Assembly: GCA_963210315.1 (NCBI GenBank)
Contig: OY723244.1
Coordinates: 2,356,001 to 2,420,000 of the forward strand
Origin: Rhynchopus euleeides
Lineage: Eukaryota > Euglenozoa > Diplonemea > Diplonemida > Diplonemidae
DNA length: 64,000 nt
Direction: 5' to 3'
Shown here: in pieces, positions 38,812 to 51,400 of the stretch
Numbering within the stretch: position 1 is the first letter of the stretch
Layout: each line of letters opens with the position of its first letter
Translations under genes and position numbers: made by a program
Notes under the pieces: model-generated
Database searches by the model: none
Told to the model about the DNA's origin: nothing
Seen by the model: only the letters and a program-made list of their open reading frames with translations

Positions 38812-38884
38812 CAAAAGGAACCCGGCAATCCTTTTTAGGGTGTGATGTTTTTTGCGGTGCTACCGACACGTTCTGTCTCTGGAC

Positions 38885-38950
38885 TCGTGCTCTTGACAAG
38901 TCACTCAAGGTGTGGTGCACAACCTCCCTCAGCTGCCTTCGTACTGTGCA
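38885..38950 (+). pseudogene. fragment of the WD40 gene (blade 5)
   Basis: About 66 bp match the WD40 paralogues from the region encoding CSFDMSLKVWCTTSLSCLRT, beginning CTCGTGCTCTTGAC and ending CGTACTGTGCAA. A 3-nt deletion and loss of both flanks show it is a relic. Confidence 0.75.
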
Positions 38951-39087
38951 ACCATTCCTTCTTTTGGAAGACTAAATGAAGTGCATCTGAGAAGAGAGCA
39001 CAGTGATTGAATTAGAGGGTGGCAAGTTTCGAGGGAGCGGTTGCGGCAAATATCTCTGCGCATACAAGGCCACGAACCCATACCAGA

Positions 39088-39448
39088 AATCACTCTACGG
39101 AATATTTCCTGAGTATCCGGATGTACCCGGAATTAAGTGCTGCCCGTTTGTATAATTTAAACGCGCAATCGGATACGATAAAACCGTTCCCCCCTGGCTG
39201 CGGACTTTACCATTTTCGAAAGAACAAATCGATAATTTTTTTCCCAGAGTTTCGCCCAAAACACCATTTTTCCGGCCCCAGGCACACCCACACCAAGAAG
39301 AAACTGATTTTTGGACGAAATTTTGGGGCACAACATTTTCAATTTGCTGCTGACAAATGGCCTGGGGGGGCCTCAGGGCCTATAGAGGGGGGTTTTCTCA
39401 GGGTTCTGGGACCCTCCAGACACACCGCATCTGCACTGTCTGGAGGGG
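39088..39448 (-). other. conserved flank of array B with the same 10-bp hairpin
   Basis: It shares ordered blocks with 21050-21399. The stem CCCTCCAGAC (39412-39421) and GTCTGGAGGG (39438-39447) is preserved exactly. The first half of the loop has changed (ACACCGC for GTAAAAT) while its second half ATCTGCACT is kept. The stem begins 1 nt after the TAA at 39451-39449. Confidence 0.65.
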
Positions 39449-42400
39449 TTACTGCATGTTAAGCCCCATTCTCTGCCCCCAGGGGAGGGCAGCTCCTGGT
39501 GTGTAGTTGGTACCTGGCACGTCCTTGACGTGTGGTCCACCTCTCATCAGCAGCTGAGTGGTGAGGGGCATGCCTCCATTGTTAAGAGTGTTGGAGTGCA
39601 CGCCTCCTGAAGGTGTGGTGTTGGGCAGGACGAAGTGCCGACGGCTAGATACTCCTGTGGTAGTAGGGACCCGGGCGGCAGTGTCTGACCCCAGGGAAGT
39701 GCTGTAAATGGTGTCCGGGACCCAGGCGGCAGTGTCCGACCCCAGGGAAGTGCTGAAAATGGTGTCCGGGACCCAGGCGGCAGTGTCTGACCCCGGGGAG
39801 GTGCTGAAAATGGTGTCCGGGACCCAGGCGGCAGTGTCCGACCCCAGGAAAGTGCTGAAAATGGTGTCCGGGACCCAGGCGGCAGTGTCTGACCCCGGGG
39901 AAGTGCTGAAAGTGGTGTCCGGGACCCAGGCGGCAGTGTCCGACCCCAGGGAAGTGCTGAAAATGGTGTCCGGGACCCAGGCGGCAGTGTCTGACCCCAG
40001 GGAAGTGCTGAAAATGGTGTCCGGGACCCGGGCGGCAGTGTCTGACCCCAGGGAAGTGCTGAAATGGGTGTCCGGGACCCGGGCGGCAGTGTCCGACCCC
40101 AGGGAAGTGCTGAAAATGGTGTCCGGGACCCAGGCGGCAGTGTCTGACCCCAGGGATGTGCTGAAAATGGTGTCCGGGACCCAGGCGGCAGTGTCTGACC
40201 CCGGGGAAGTGCTGAAAATGGTGTCCGGGACCCGGGCGGCAGTGTCGGACCCCAGGGAAGTGCTGAAATGGGTGTCCGGGACCCAGGCGGCAGTGTCTGA
40301 CCCCAGGGAAGTGCTGTAAATGGTGTCCGGGACCCGGGCGGCAGTGTCTGACCCCAGGGAAGTGCTGAAAATGGTGTCCGGGGCCCGGGCGGCAGTGTCT
40401 GACCCCAGGGAAGTGCTGAAAATGGTGTCCGGGACCCAGGCGGCAGTGTCCGACCCCAGGGAAGTGCTGAAAATGGTGTCCGGGGCCCAGGCGGCAGTGT
40501 CTGACCCCAGGGAAGTGGTGACAATGGTGTCCGGGACCCGGGCGGCAGTGTCTGACCCCAGGGAAGTGCTGGAAATGGTGTCCGGGACCCAGGCGGCAGT
40601 GTCCGACCCCAGGGAAGTGCTGAAAATGGTGTCCGGGGCCCAGGCGGCAGTGTCTGACCCCAGGGAAGTGGTGACAATGGTGTCCGGGACCCGGGCGGCA
40701 GTGTCTGACCCCAGGGAAGTGCTGAAATGGGTGTCCGGGACCCGGGCGGCAGTGTCTGACCCCAGGGAAGTGCTGAAAATGGTGTCCGGGACCCGGGCGG
40801 CAGTGTCTGACCCCAGGGAAGTGCTGACAATGGTGTCCGGGACCCGGGCGGCAGTGTCTGACCCCGGGGAAGTGCTGAAAATGGTGTCCGGGACCCGGGC
40901 GGCAGTGTCGGACCCCAGGGAAGTGCTGAAATGGGTGTCCGGGACCCAGGCGGCAGTGTCTGACCCCAGGGAAGTGCTGTAAATGGTGTCCGGGACCCGG
41001 GCGGCAGTGTCTGACCCCAGGGAAGTGCTGAAAATGGTGTCCGGGGCCCGGGCGGCAGTGTCTGACCCCAGGGAAGTGCTGAAAATGGTGTCCGGGACCC
41101 AGGCGGCAGTGTCCGACCCCAGGGAAGTGCTGAAAATGGTGTCCGGGGCCCAGGCGGCAGTGTCTGACCCCAGGGAAGTGGTGACAATGGTGTCCGGGAC
41201 CCGGGCGGCAGTGTCTGACCCCAGGGAAGTGCTGGAAATGGTGTCCGGGACCCAGGCGGCAGTGTCCGACCCCAGGGAAGTGCTGAAAATGGTGTCCGGG
41301 GCCCAGGCGGCAGTGTCTGACCCCAGGGAAGTGGTGACAATGGTGTCCGGGACCCGGGCGGCAGTGTCTGACCCCAGGGAAGTGCTGAAATGGGTGTCCG
41401 GGACCCGGGCGGCAGTGTCTGACCCCAGGGAAGTGCTGAAAATGGTGTCCGGGACCCGGGCGGCAGTGTCTGACCCCAGGGAAGTGCTGACAATGGTGTC
41501 CGGGACCCGGGCGGCAGTGTCTGACCCCAGGGAAGTGCTGAACTGGGTGTCCGGGGCCCGGGCGGCAGTGTCTGACCCCAGGGAAGTGCTGAAAATGGTG
41601 TCCGGGACCCAGGCGGCAGTGTCCGACCCCAGGGAAGTGCTGAAAATGGTGTCCGGGACCCAGGCGGCAGTGTCTGACCCCAGGGAAGTGCTGACAATGG
41701 TGTCCGGGACCCGGGCGGCAGTGTCTGGCCCCAGGGAAGTGCTGAAAATGGTGTCCGGGACCCAGGCGGCAGTGTCCGACCCCAGGGAAGTGCTGAAAAT
41801 GGTGTCCGGGGCCCAGGCGGCAGTGTCTGACCCCAGGGAAGTGGTGACAATGGTGTCCGGGACCCGGGCGGCAGTGTCTGACCCCAGGGAAGTGGTGACA
41901 ATGGTGTCCGGGACCCGGGCGGCAGTGTCTGACCCCAGGGAAGTGCTGACAATGGTGTCCGGGACCCGGGCGGCAGTGTCTGACCCCAGGGAAGTGCTGA
42001 CAATGGTGTCCGGGACCCGGGCGGCAGTGTCTGACCCCAGGGAAGTGCTGAAACTGGTGTCCGGGACCCAGGCGGCAGTGTCTGACCCCGGGGAAGTGCT
42101 GAAAATGGTGTCCGGGACCCGGGCGGCAGTGTCTGACCCCAGGGAAGTGCTGACAATGGTGTCCGGGACCCGGGCGGCAGTGTCTGACCCCAGGGAAGTG
42201 CTGAAAATGGTGTCCGGGACCCGGGCGGCAGTGTCTGACCCCAGGGAAGTGCTGACAATGGTGTCCGGGACCCGGGCGGCAGTGTCTGACCCCAGGGAAG
42301 TGCTGAAAATGGTGTCCGGGACCCGGGCGGCAGTGTCTGACCCCAGGGAAGTGCTGAACTGGGTGTCCGGGACCCGGGCGGCAGTGTCTGACCCCAGGGA

Positions 42401-45400
42401 AGTGCTGAAAATGGTGTCCGGGACCCAGGCGGCAGTGTCCGACCCCAGGGAAGTGCTGAAAATGGTGTCCGGGGCCCAGGCGGCAGTGTCTGACCCCAGG
42501 GAAGTGGTGACAATGGTGTCCGGGACCCGGGCGGCAGTGTCTGACCCCAGGGAAGTGCTGACAATGGTGTCCGGGACCCGGGCGGCAGTGTCTGACCCCA
42601 GGGAAGTGCTGAAAATGGTGTCCGGGGCCCGGGCGGCAGTGTCTGACCCCAGGGAAGTGCTGACAATGGTGTCCGGGACCCGGGCGGCAGTGTCTGACCC
42701 CAGGGAAGTGCTGAAAATGGTGTCCGGGACCCGGGCGGCAGTGTCTGACCCCAGGGAAGTGCTGAACTGGGTGTCCGGGACCCGGGCGGCAGTGTCCGAC
42801 CCCAGGGAAGTGCTGAAAATGGTGTCCGGGACCCAGGCGGCAGTGTCTGACCCCAGGGAAGTGCTGAAAATGGTGTCCGGGACCCGGGCGGCAGTGTCTG
42901 ACCCCAGGGAAGTGCTGACAATGGTGTCCGGGACCCGGGCGGCAGTGTCTGGCCCCAGGGAAGTGCTGAAAATGGTGTCCGGGACCCGGGCGGCAGTGTC
43001 TGACCCCAGGGAAGTGCTGAACTGGGTGTCCGGGACCCGGGCGGCAGTGTCCGACCCCAGGGAAGTGCTGAAAATGGTGTCCGGGGCCCAGGCGGCAGTG
43101 TCTGACCCCAGGGAAGTGGTGACAATGGTGTCCGGGACCCGGGCGGCAGTGTCTGACCCCAGGGAAGTGCTGAAAATGGTGTCCGGGACCCAGGCGGCAG
43201 TGTCCGACCCCAGGGAAGTGCTGAAAATGGTGTCCGGGACCCAGGCGGCAGTGTCTGACCCCAGGGAAGTGGTGACAATGGTGTCCGGGACCCGGGCGGC
43301 AGTGTCTGACCCCAGGGAAGTGCTGAAAATGGTGTCCGGGACCCGGGCGGCAGTGTCTGACCCCAGGGAAGTGCTGAACTGGGTGTCCGGGACCCGGGCG
43401 GCAGTGTCTGACCCCAGGGAAGTGCTGAAAATGGTGTCCGGGACCCAGGCGGCAGTGTCCGACCCCAGGGAAGTGCTGAAAATGGTGTCCGGGGCCCAGG
43501 CGGCAGTGTCTGACCCCAGGGAAGTGGTGACAATGGTGTCCGGGACCCGGGCGGCAGTGTCTGACCCCAGGGAAGTGCTGACAATGGTGTCCGGGACCCG
43601 GGCGGCAGTGTCTGACCCCAGGGAAGTGCTGACAATGGTGTCCGGGACCCGGGGGGCAGTGTCTGACCCCAGGGAAGTGCTGAAACTGGTGTCCGGGACC
43701 CAGGCGGCAGTGTCTGACCCCGGGGAAGTGCTGAAAATGGTGTCCGGGACCCGGGCGGCAGTGTCTGACCCCAGGGAAGTGCTGACAATGGTGTCCGGGA
43801 CCCGGGCGGCAGTGTCTGACCCCAGGGAAGTGCTGAAAATGGTGTCCGGGTCCCGGGCGGCAGTGTCTGACCCCAGGGAAGTGCTGACAATGGTGTCCGG
43901 GACCCGGGCGGCAGTGTCTGACCCCAGGGAAGTGCTGAAAATGGTGTCCGGGACCCGGGCGGCAGTGTCTGACCCCAGGGAAGTGCTGAAAATGGTGTCC
44001 GGGACCCAGGCGGCAGTGTCTGACCCCAGGGAAGTGGTGACAATGGTGTCCGGGACCCGGGCGGCAGTGTCTGACCCCAGGGAAGTGCTGACAATGGTGT
44101 CCGGGACCCGGGCGGCAGTGTCTGACCCCAGGGAAGTGCTGACAATGGTGTCCGGGACCCGGGCGGCAGTGTCTGACCCCAGGGAAGTGCTGAACTGGGT
44201 GTCCGGGACCCGGGCGGCAGTGTCCGACCCCAGGGAAGTGCTGAAAATGGTGTCCGGGGCCCAGGCGGCAGTGTCTGACCCCAGGGAAGTGGTGACAATG
44301 GTGTCCGGGACCCGGGCGGCAGTGTCTGACCCCAGGGAAGTGCTGAAAATGGTGTCCGGGACCCAGGCGGCAGTGTCCGACCCCAGGGAAGTGCTGAAAA
44401 TGGTGTCCGGGACCCAGGCGGCAGTGTCTGACCCCAGGGAAGTGGTGACAATGGTGTCCGGGACCCGGGCGGCAGTGTCTGACCCCAGGGAAGTGCTGAA
44501 AATGGTGTCCGGGACCCGGGCGGCAGTGTCTGACCCCAGGGAAGTGCTGACAATGGTGTCCGGGACCCGGGCGGCAGTGTCTGACCCCAGGGAAGTGCTG
44601 AACTGGGTGTCCGGGGCCCGGGCGGCAGTGTCTGACCCCAGGGAAGTGCTGAAAATGGTGTCCGGGACCCAGGCGGCAGTGTCCGACCCCAGGGAAGTGC
44701 TGAAAATGGTGTCCGGGACCCAGGCGGCAGTGTCTGACCCCAGGGAAGTGCTGAACTGGGTGTCCGGGACCCGGGCGGCAGTGTCTGACCCCAGGGAAGT
44801 GCTGAAATGGGTGTCCGGGACCCGGGCGGCAGTGTCTGACCCCAGGGAAGTGCTGAAAATGGTGTCCGGGACCCGGGCGGCAGTGTCTGACCCCAGGGAA
44901 GTGCTGACAATGGTGTCCGGGACCCGGGCGGCAGTGTCTGACCCCAGGGAAGTGCTGAAAATGGTGTCCGGGACCCAGGCGGCAGTGTCCGACCCCAGGG
45001 AAGTGCTGAAAATGGTGTCCGGGACCCGGGCGGCAGTGTCTGACCCCAGGGAAGTGGTGACAATGGTGTCCGGGACCCGGGCGGCAGTGTCTGACCCCAG
45101 GGAAGTGCTGAACTGGGTGTCCGGGACCCGGGCGGCAGTGTCTGACCCCAGGGAAGTGCTGAAAATGGTGTCCGGGACCCAGGCGGCAGTGTCCGACCCC
45201 AGGGAAGTGCTGAAAATGGTGTCCGGGACCCAGGCGGCAGTGTCTGACCCCAGGGAAGTGGTGGCAATGGTGTCCGGGACCCGGGCGGCAGTGTCTGACC
45301 CCAGGGAAGTGGTGACAATGGTGTCCGGGACCCGGGCGGCAGTGTCTGACCCCAGGGAAGTGCTGACAATGGTGTCCGGGACCCGGGCGGCAGTGTCTGA

Positions 45401-48400
45401 CCCCAGGGAAGTGCTGACAATGGTGTCCGGGACCCGGGCGGCAGTGTCTGACCCCAGGGGAGTGCTGAAAATGGTGTCCGGGACCCGGGCGGCAGTGTCC
45501 GACCCCAGGGAAGTGCTGAAACTGGTGTCCGGGACCCAGGCGGCAGTGTCTGACCCCGGGGAAGTGCTGAAAATGGTGTCCGGGACCCGGGCGGCAGTGT
45601 CTGACCCCAGGGAAGTGCTGACAATGGTGTCCGGGACCCGGGCGGCAGTGTCTGACCCCAGGGAAGTGCTGAAAATGGTGTCCGGGACCCGGGCGGCAGT
45701 GTCTGACCCCAGGGAAGTGCTGAAAATGGTGTCCGGGACCCGGGCGGCAGTGTCTGACCCCAGGGAAGTGCTGAACTGGGTGTCCGGGACCCGGGCGGCA
45801 GTGTCTGACCCCAGGGAAGTGCTGAAGATGGTGTCCGGGACCCAGGCGGCAGTGTCTGACCCCAGGGAAGTGCTGAAAATGGTGTCCGGGACCCGGGCGG
45901 CAGTGTCTGACCCCAGGGAAGTGCTGAACTGGGTGTCCGGGACCCGGGCGGCAGTGTCTGACCCCAGGGAAGTGCTGAAAATGGTGTCCGGGACCCAGGC
46001 GGCAGTGTCCGACCCCAGGGAAGTGCTGAAAATGGTGTCCGGGGCCCAGGCGGCAGTGTCTGACCCCAGGGAAGTGGTGACAATGGTGTCCGGGACCCGG
46101 GCGGCAGTGTCTGACCCCAGGGAAGTGCTGAACTGGGTGTCCGGGACCCGGGCGGCAGTGTCTGACCCCAGGGAAGTGCTGAAAATGGTGTCCGGGACCC
46201 AGGCGGCAGTGTCCGACCCCAGGGAAGTGCTGAAAATGGTGTCCGGGGCCCAGGCGGCAGTGTCTGACCCCAGGGAAGTGGTGACAATGGTGTCCGGGAC
46301 CCGGGCGGCAGTGTCTGACCCCAGGGAAGTGGTGACAATGGTGTCCGGGACCCGGGCGGCAGTGTCTGACCCCAGGGATGTGCTGACAATGGTGTCCGGG
46401 ACCCGGGCGGCAGTGTCTGACCCCAGGGAAGTGCTGACAATGGTGTCCGGGACCCGGGCGGCAGTGTCTGACCCCAGGGAAGTGCTGAAAATGGTGTCCG
46501 GGACCCGGGCGGCAGTGTCCGACCCCAGGGAAGTGCTGAAACTGGTGTCCGGGACCCAGGCGGCAGTGTCTGACCCCGGGGAAGTGCTGACAATGGTGTC
46601 CGGGACCCGGGCGGCAGTGTCTGACCCCAGGGAAGTGCTGACAATGGTGTCCGGGACCCGGGCGGCAGTGTCTGACCCCAGGGAAGTGGTGACAATGGTG
46701 TCCGGGACCCGGGCGGCAGTGTCTGACCCCAGGGAAGTGCTGAGAATGGTGTCCGGGACCCGGGCGGCAGTGTCTGACCCCAGGGAAGTGCTGACAATGG
46801 TGTCCGGGACCCGGGCGGCAGTGTCTGACCCCAGGGAAGTGGTGACAATGGTGTCCGGGACCCGGGCGGCAGTGTCTGACCCCAGGGAAGTGCTGAGAAT
46901 GGTGTCCGGGACCCAGGCGGCAGTGTCCGACCCCAGGGAAGTGCTGAAAATGGTGTCCGGGGCCCAGGCGGCAGTGTCTGACCCCAGGGAAGTGGTGACA
47001 ATGGTGTCCGGGACCCGGGCGGCAGTGTCTGACCCCAGGGAAGTGCTGACAATGGTGTCCGGGACCCGGGCGGCAGTGTCCGACCCCAGGGAAGTGCTGA
47101 AACTGGTGTCCGGGACCCAGGCGGCAGTGTCTGACCCCGGGGAAGTGCTGAAAATGGTGTCCGGGACCCGGGCGGCAGTGTCTGACCCCAGGGAAGTGCT
47201 GAAAATGGTGTCCGGGACCCGGGCGGCAGTGTCTGACCCCAGGGAAGTGCTGACAATGGTGTCCGGGACCCGGGCGGCAGTGTCTGACCCCAGGGAAGTG
47301 CTGACAATGGTGTCCGGGACCCGGGCGGCAGTGTCTGACCCCAGGGAAGTGCTGACAATGGTGTCCGGGACCCGGGCGGCAGTGTCTGACCCCAGGGAAG
47401 TGCTGAAAATGGTGTCCGGGACCCGGGCGGCAGTGTCCGACCCCAGGGAAGTGCTGAAACTGGTGTCCGGGACCCAGGCGGCAGTGTCTGACCCCGGGGA
47501 AGTGCTGAAAATGGTGTCCGGGACCCGGGCGGCAGTGTCTGACCCCAGGGAAGTGCTGACAATGGTGTCCGGGACCCGGGCGGCAGTGTCTGACCCCAGG
47601 GAAGTGGTGACAATGGTGTCCGGGACCCGGGCGGCAGTGTCTGACCCCAGGGAAGTGCTGAAAATGGTGTCCGGGACCCAGGCGGCAGTGTCCGACCCCA
47701 GGGAAGTGCTGAAAATGGTGTCCGGGGCCCAGGCGGCAGTGTCTGACCCCAGGGAAGTGGTGACAATGGTGTCCGGGACCCGGGCGGCAGTGTCTGACCC
47801 CAGGGAAGTGCTGAACTGGGTGTCCGGGACCCGGGCGGCAGTGTCTGACCCCAGGGAAGTGCTGAAAATGGTGTCCGGGACCCAGGCGGCAGTGTCCGAC
47901 CCCAGGGAAGTGCTGAAAATGGTGTCCGGGGCCCAGGCGGCAGTGTCTGACCCCAGGGAAGTGGTGACAATGGTGTCCGGGACCCGGGCGGCAGTGTCTG
48001 ACCCCAGGGAAGTGCTGACAATGGTGTCCGGGACCCGGGCGGCAGTGTCCGACCCCAGGGAAGTGCTGAAACTGGTGTCCGGGACCCAGGCGGCAGTGTC
48101 TGACCCCGGGGAAGTGCTGAAAATGGTGTCCGGGACCCGGGCGGCAGTGTCTGACCCCAGGGAAGTGGTGACAATGGTGTCCGGGACCCGGGCGGCAGTG
48201 TCTGACCCCAGGGAAGTGCTGAAAATGGTGTCCGGGACCCAGGCGGCAGTGTCCGACCCCAGGGAAGTGCTGAAAATGGTGTCCGGGGCCCAGGCGGCAG
48301 TGTCTGACCCCAGGGAAGTGGTGACAATGGTGTCCGGGACCCGGGCGGCAGTGTCTGACCCCAGGGAAGTGCTGAACTGGGTGTCCGGGACCCGGGCGGC

Positions 48401-51400
48401 AGTGTCTGACCCCAGGGAAGTGCTGAAAATGGTGTCCGGGACCCAGGCGGCAGTGTCCGACCCCAGGGAAGTGCTGAAAATGGTGTCCGGGGCCCAGGCG
48501 GCAGTGTCTGACCCCAGGGAAGTGGTGACAATGGTGTCCGGGACCCGGGCGGCAGTGTCTGACCCCAGGGAAGTGCTGACAATGGTGTCCGGGACCCGGG
48601 CGGCAGTGTCTGACCCCAGGGAAGTGCTGACAATGGTGTCCGGGACCCGGGCGGCAGTGTCTGACCCCAGGGAAGTGCTGACAATGGTGTCCGGGACCCG
48701 GGCGGCAGTGTCTGACCCCAGGGAAGTGCTGAAAATGGTGTCCGGCACCCGGGCGGCAGTGTCCGACCCCAGGGAAGTGCTGAAACTGGTGTCCGGGACC
48801 CAGGCGGCAGTGTCTGACCCCGGGGAAGTGCTGAAAATGGTGTCCGGGACCCGGGCGGCAGTGTCTGACCCCAGGGAAGTGGTGACAATGGTGTCCGGGA
48901 CCCGGGCGGCAGTGTCTGACCCCAGGGAAGTGCTGAAAATGGTGTCCGGGACCCAGGCGGCAGTGTCCGACCCCAGGGAAGTGCTGAAAATGGTGTCCGG
49001 GGCCCAGGCGGCAGTGTCTGACCCCAGGGAAGTGGTGACAATGGTGTCCGGGACCCGGGCGGCAGTGTCTGACCCCAGGGAAGTGCTGAACTGGGTGTCC
49101 GGGACCCGGGCGGCAGTGTCTGACCCCAGGGAAGTGCTGAAAATGGTGTCCGGGACCCAGGCGGCAGTGTCCGACCCCAGGGAAGTGCTGAAAATGGTGT
49201 CCGGGGCCCAGGCGGCAGTGTCTGACCCCAGGGAAGTGGTGACAATGGTGTCCGGGACCCGGGCGGCAGTGTCTGACCCCAGGGAAGTGGTGACAATGGT
49301 GTCCGGGACCCGGGCGGCAGTGTCTGACCCCAGGGAAGTGCTGACAATGGTGTCCGGGACCCGGGCGGCAGTGTCCGACCCCAGGGAAGTGCTGAAACTG
49401 GTGTCCGGGACCCAGGCGGCAGTGTCTGACCCCGGGGAAGTGCTGAAAATGGTGTCCGGGACCCGGGCGGCAGTGTCTGACCCCAGGGAAGTGCTGACAA
49501 TGGTGTCCGGGACCCGGGCGGCAGTGTCTGACCCCAGGGAAGTGCTGACAATGGTGTCCGGGACCCGGGCGGCAGTGTCTGACCCCAGGGAAGTGCTGAC
49601 AATGGTGTCCGGGACCCGGGCGGCAGTGTCTGACCCCAGGGAAGTGCTGAAAATGGTGTCCGGGACCCAGGCGGCAGTGTCTGACCCCAGGGAAGTGCTG
49701 AAATGGGTGTCCGGGACCCGGGCGGCAGTGTCTGACCCCAGGGAAGTGCTGACAATGGTGTCCGGGACCCGGGCGGCAGTGTCTGACCCCAGGGAAGTGG
49801 TGACAATGGTGTCCGGGACCCGGGCGGCAGTGTCTGACCCCAGGGAAGTGCTGACAATGGTGTCCGGGACCCGGGCGGCAGTGTCCGACCCCAGGGAAGT
49901 GCTGAAACTGGTGTCCGGGACCCAGGCGGCAGTGTCTGACCCCGGGGAAGTGCTGACAATGGTGTCCGGGACCCGGGCGGCAGTGTCTGACCCGAGGGAA
50001 GTGCTGACAATGGTGTCCGGGACCCGGGCGGCAGTGTCTGACCCCAGGGAAGTGCTGAAAATGGTGTCCGGGACCCAGGCGGCAGTGTCTGACCCCAGGG
50101 AAGTGCTGAAATGGGTGTCCGGGACCCGGGCGGCAGTGTCTGACCCCAGGGAAGTGCTGACAATGGTGTCCGGGACCCGGGCGGCAGTGTCTGACCCCAG
50201 GGAAGTGCTGAAAATGGTGTCCGGGACCCGGGCGGCAGTGTCTGACCCCAGGGAAGTGCTGACAATGGTGTCCGGGACCCGGGCGGCAGTGTCTGACCCC
50301 AGGGAAGTGCTGAAAATGGTGTCCGGGACCCGGGCGGCAGTGTCTGACCCCAGGGAAGTGCTGAAAATGGTGTCCGGGACCCAGGCGGCAGTGTCTGACC
50401 CCAGGGAGGTGCTGACAATGGTGTCCGGGACCCGGGCGGCAGTGTCTGACCCCAGGGAAGTGCTGAAAATGGTGTCCGGGACCCGGGCGGCAGTGTCTGA
50501 CCCCAGGGAAGTGCTGACAATGGTGTACGGGACCCGGGCGGCAGTGTCTGACCCCAGGGAAGTGCTGAAAATGGTGTCCGGGACCCAGGCGGCAGTGTCT
50601 GACCCCAGGGAGGTGCTGACAATGGTGTCCGGGACCCGGGCGGCAGTGTCTGACCCCAGGGAAGTGCTGAAAATGGTGTCCGGGACCCAGGCGGCAGTGT
50701 CTGACCCCAGGGAGGTGCTGACAATGGTGTCCGGGACCCGGGCGGCAGTGTCTGACCCCAGGGAAGTGCTGAAAATGGTGTCCGGGACCCGGGCGGCAGT
50801 GTCTGACCCCAGGGAAGTGCTGACAATGGTGTACGGGACCCGGGCGGCAGTGTCTGACCCCAGGGAAGTGCTGAAAATGGTGTCCGGGACCCAGGCGGCA
50901 GTGTCTGACCCCAGGGAAGTGCTGAACTGGGTGTCCGGGACCCGGGCGGCAGTGTCTGACCCCAGGGAAGTGCTGAAAATGGTGTCCGGGACCCAGGCGG
51001 CAGTGTCTGACCCCAGGGAAGTGCTGAAATGGGTGTCCGGGACCCGGGCGGCAGTGTCTGACCCCAGGGAAGTGCTGACAATGGTGTCCGGGACCCGGGC
51101 GGCAGTGTCTGACCCCAGGGAAGTGCTGAAAATGGTGTCCGGGACCCAGGCGGCAGTGTCTGACCCCAGGGAAGTGCTGAAATGGGTGTCCGGGACCCGG
51201 GCGGCATTGTCTGACCCCAGGGAAGTGCTGAAAATGGTGTCCGGGACCCGGGCGGCAGTGTCTGACCCCAGGGAAGTGCTGACAATGGTGTCCGGGACCC
51301 GGGCGGCAGTGTCTGACCCCAGGGAAGTGCTGAAAATGGTGTCCGGGACCCGGGCGGCAGTGTCTGACCCCAGGGAAGTGCTGACAATGGTGTACGGGAC

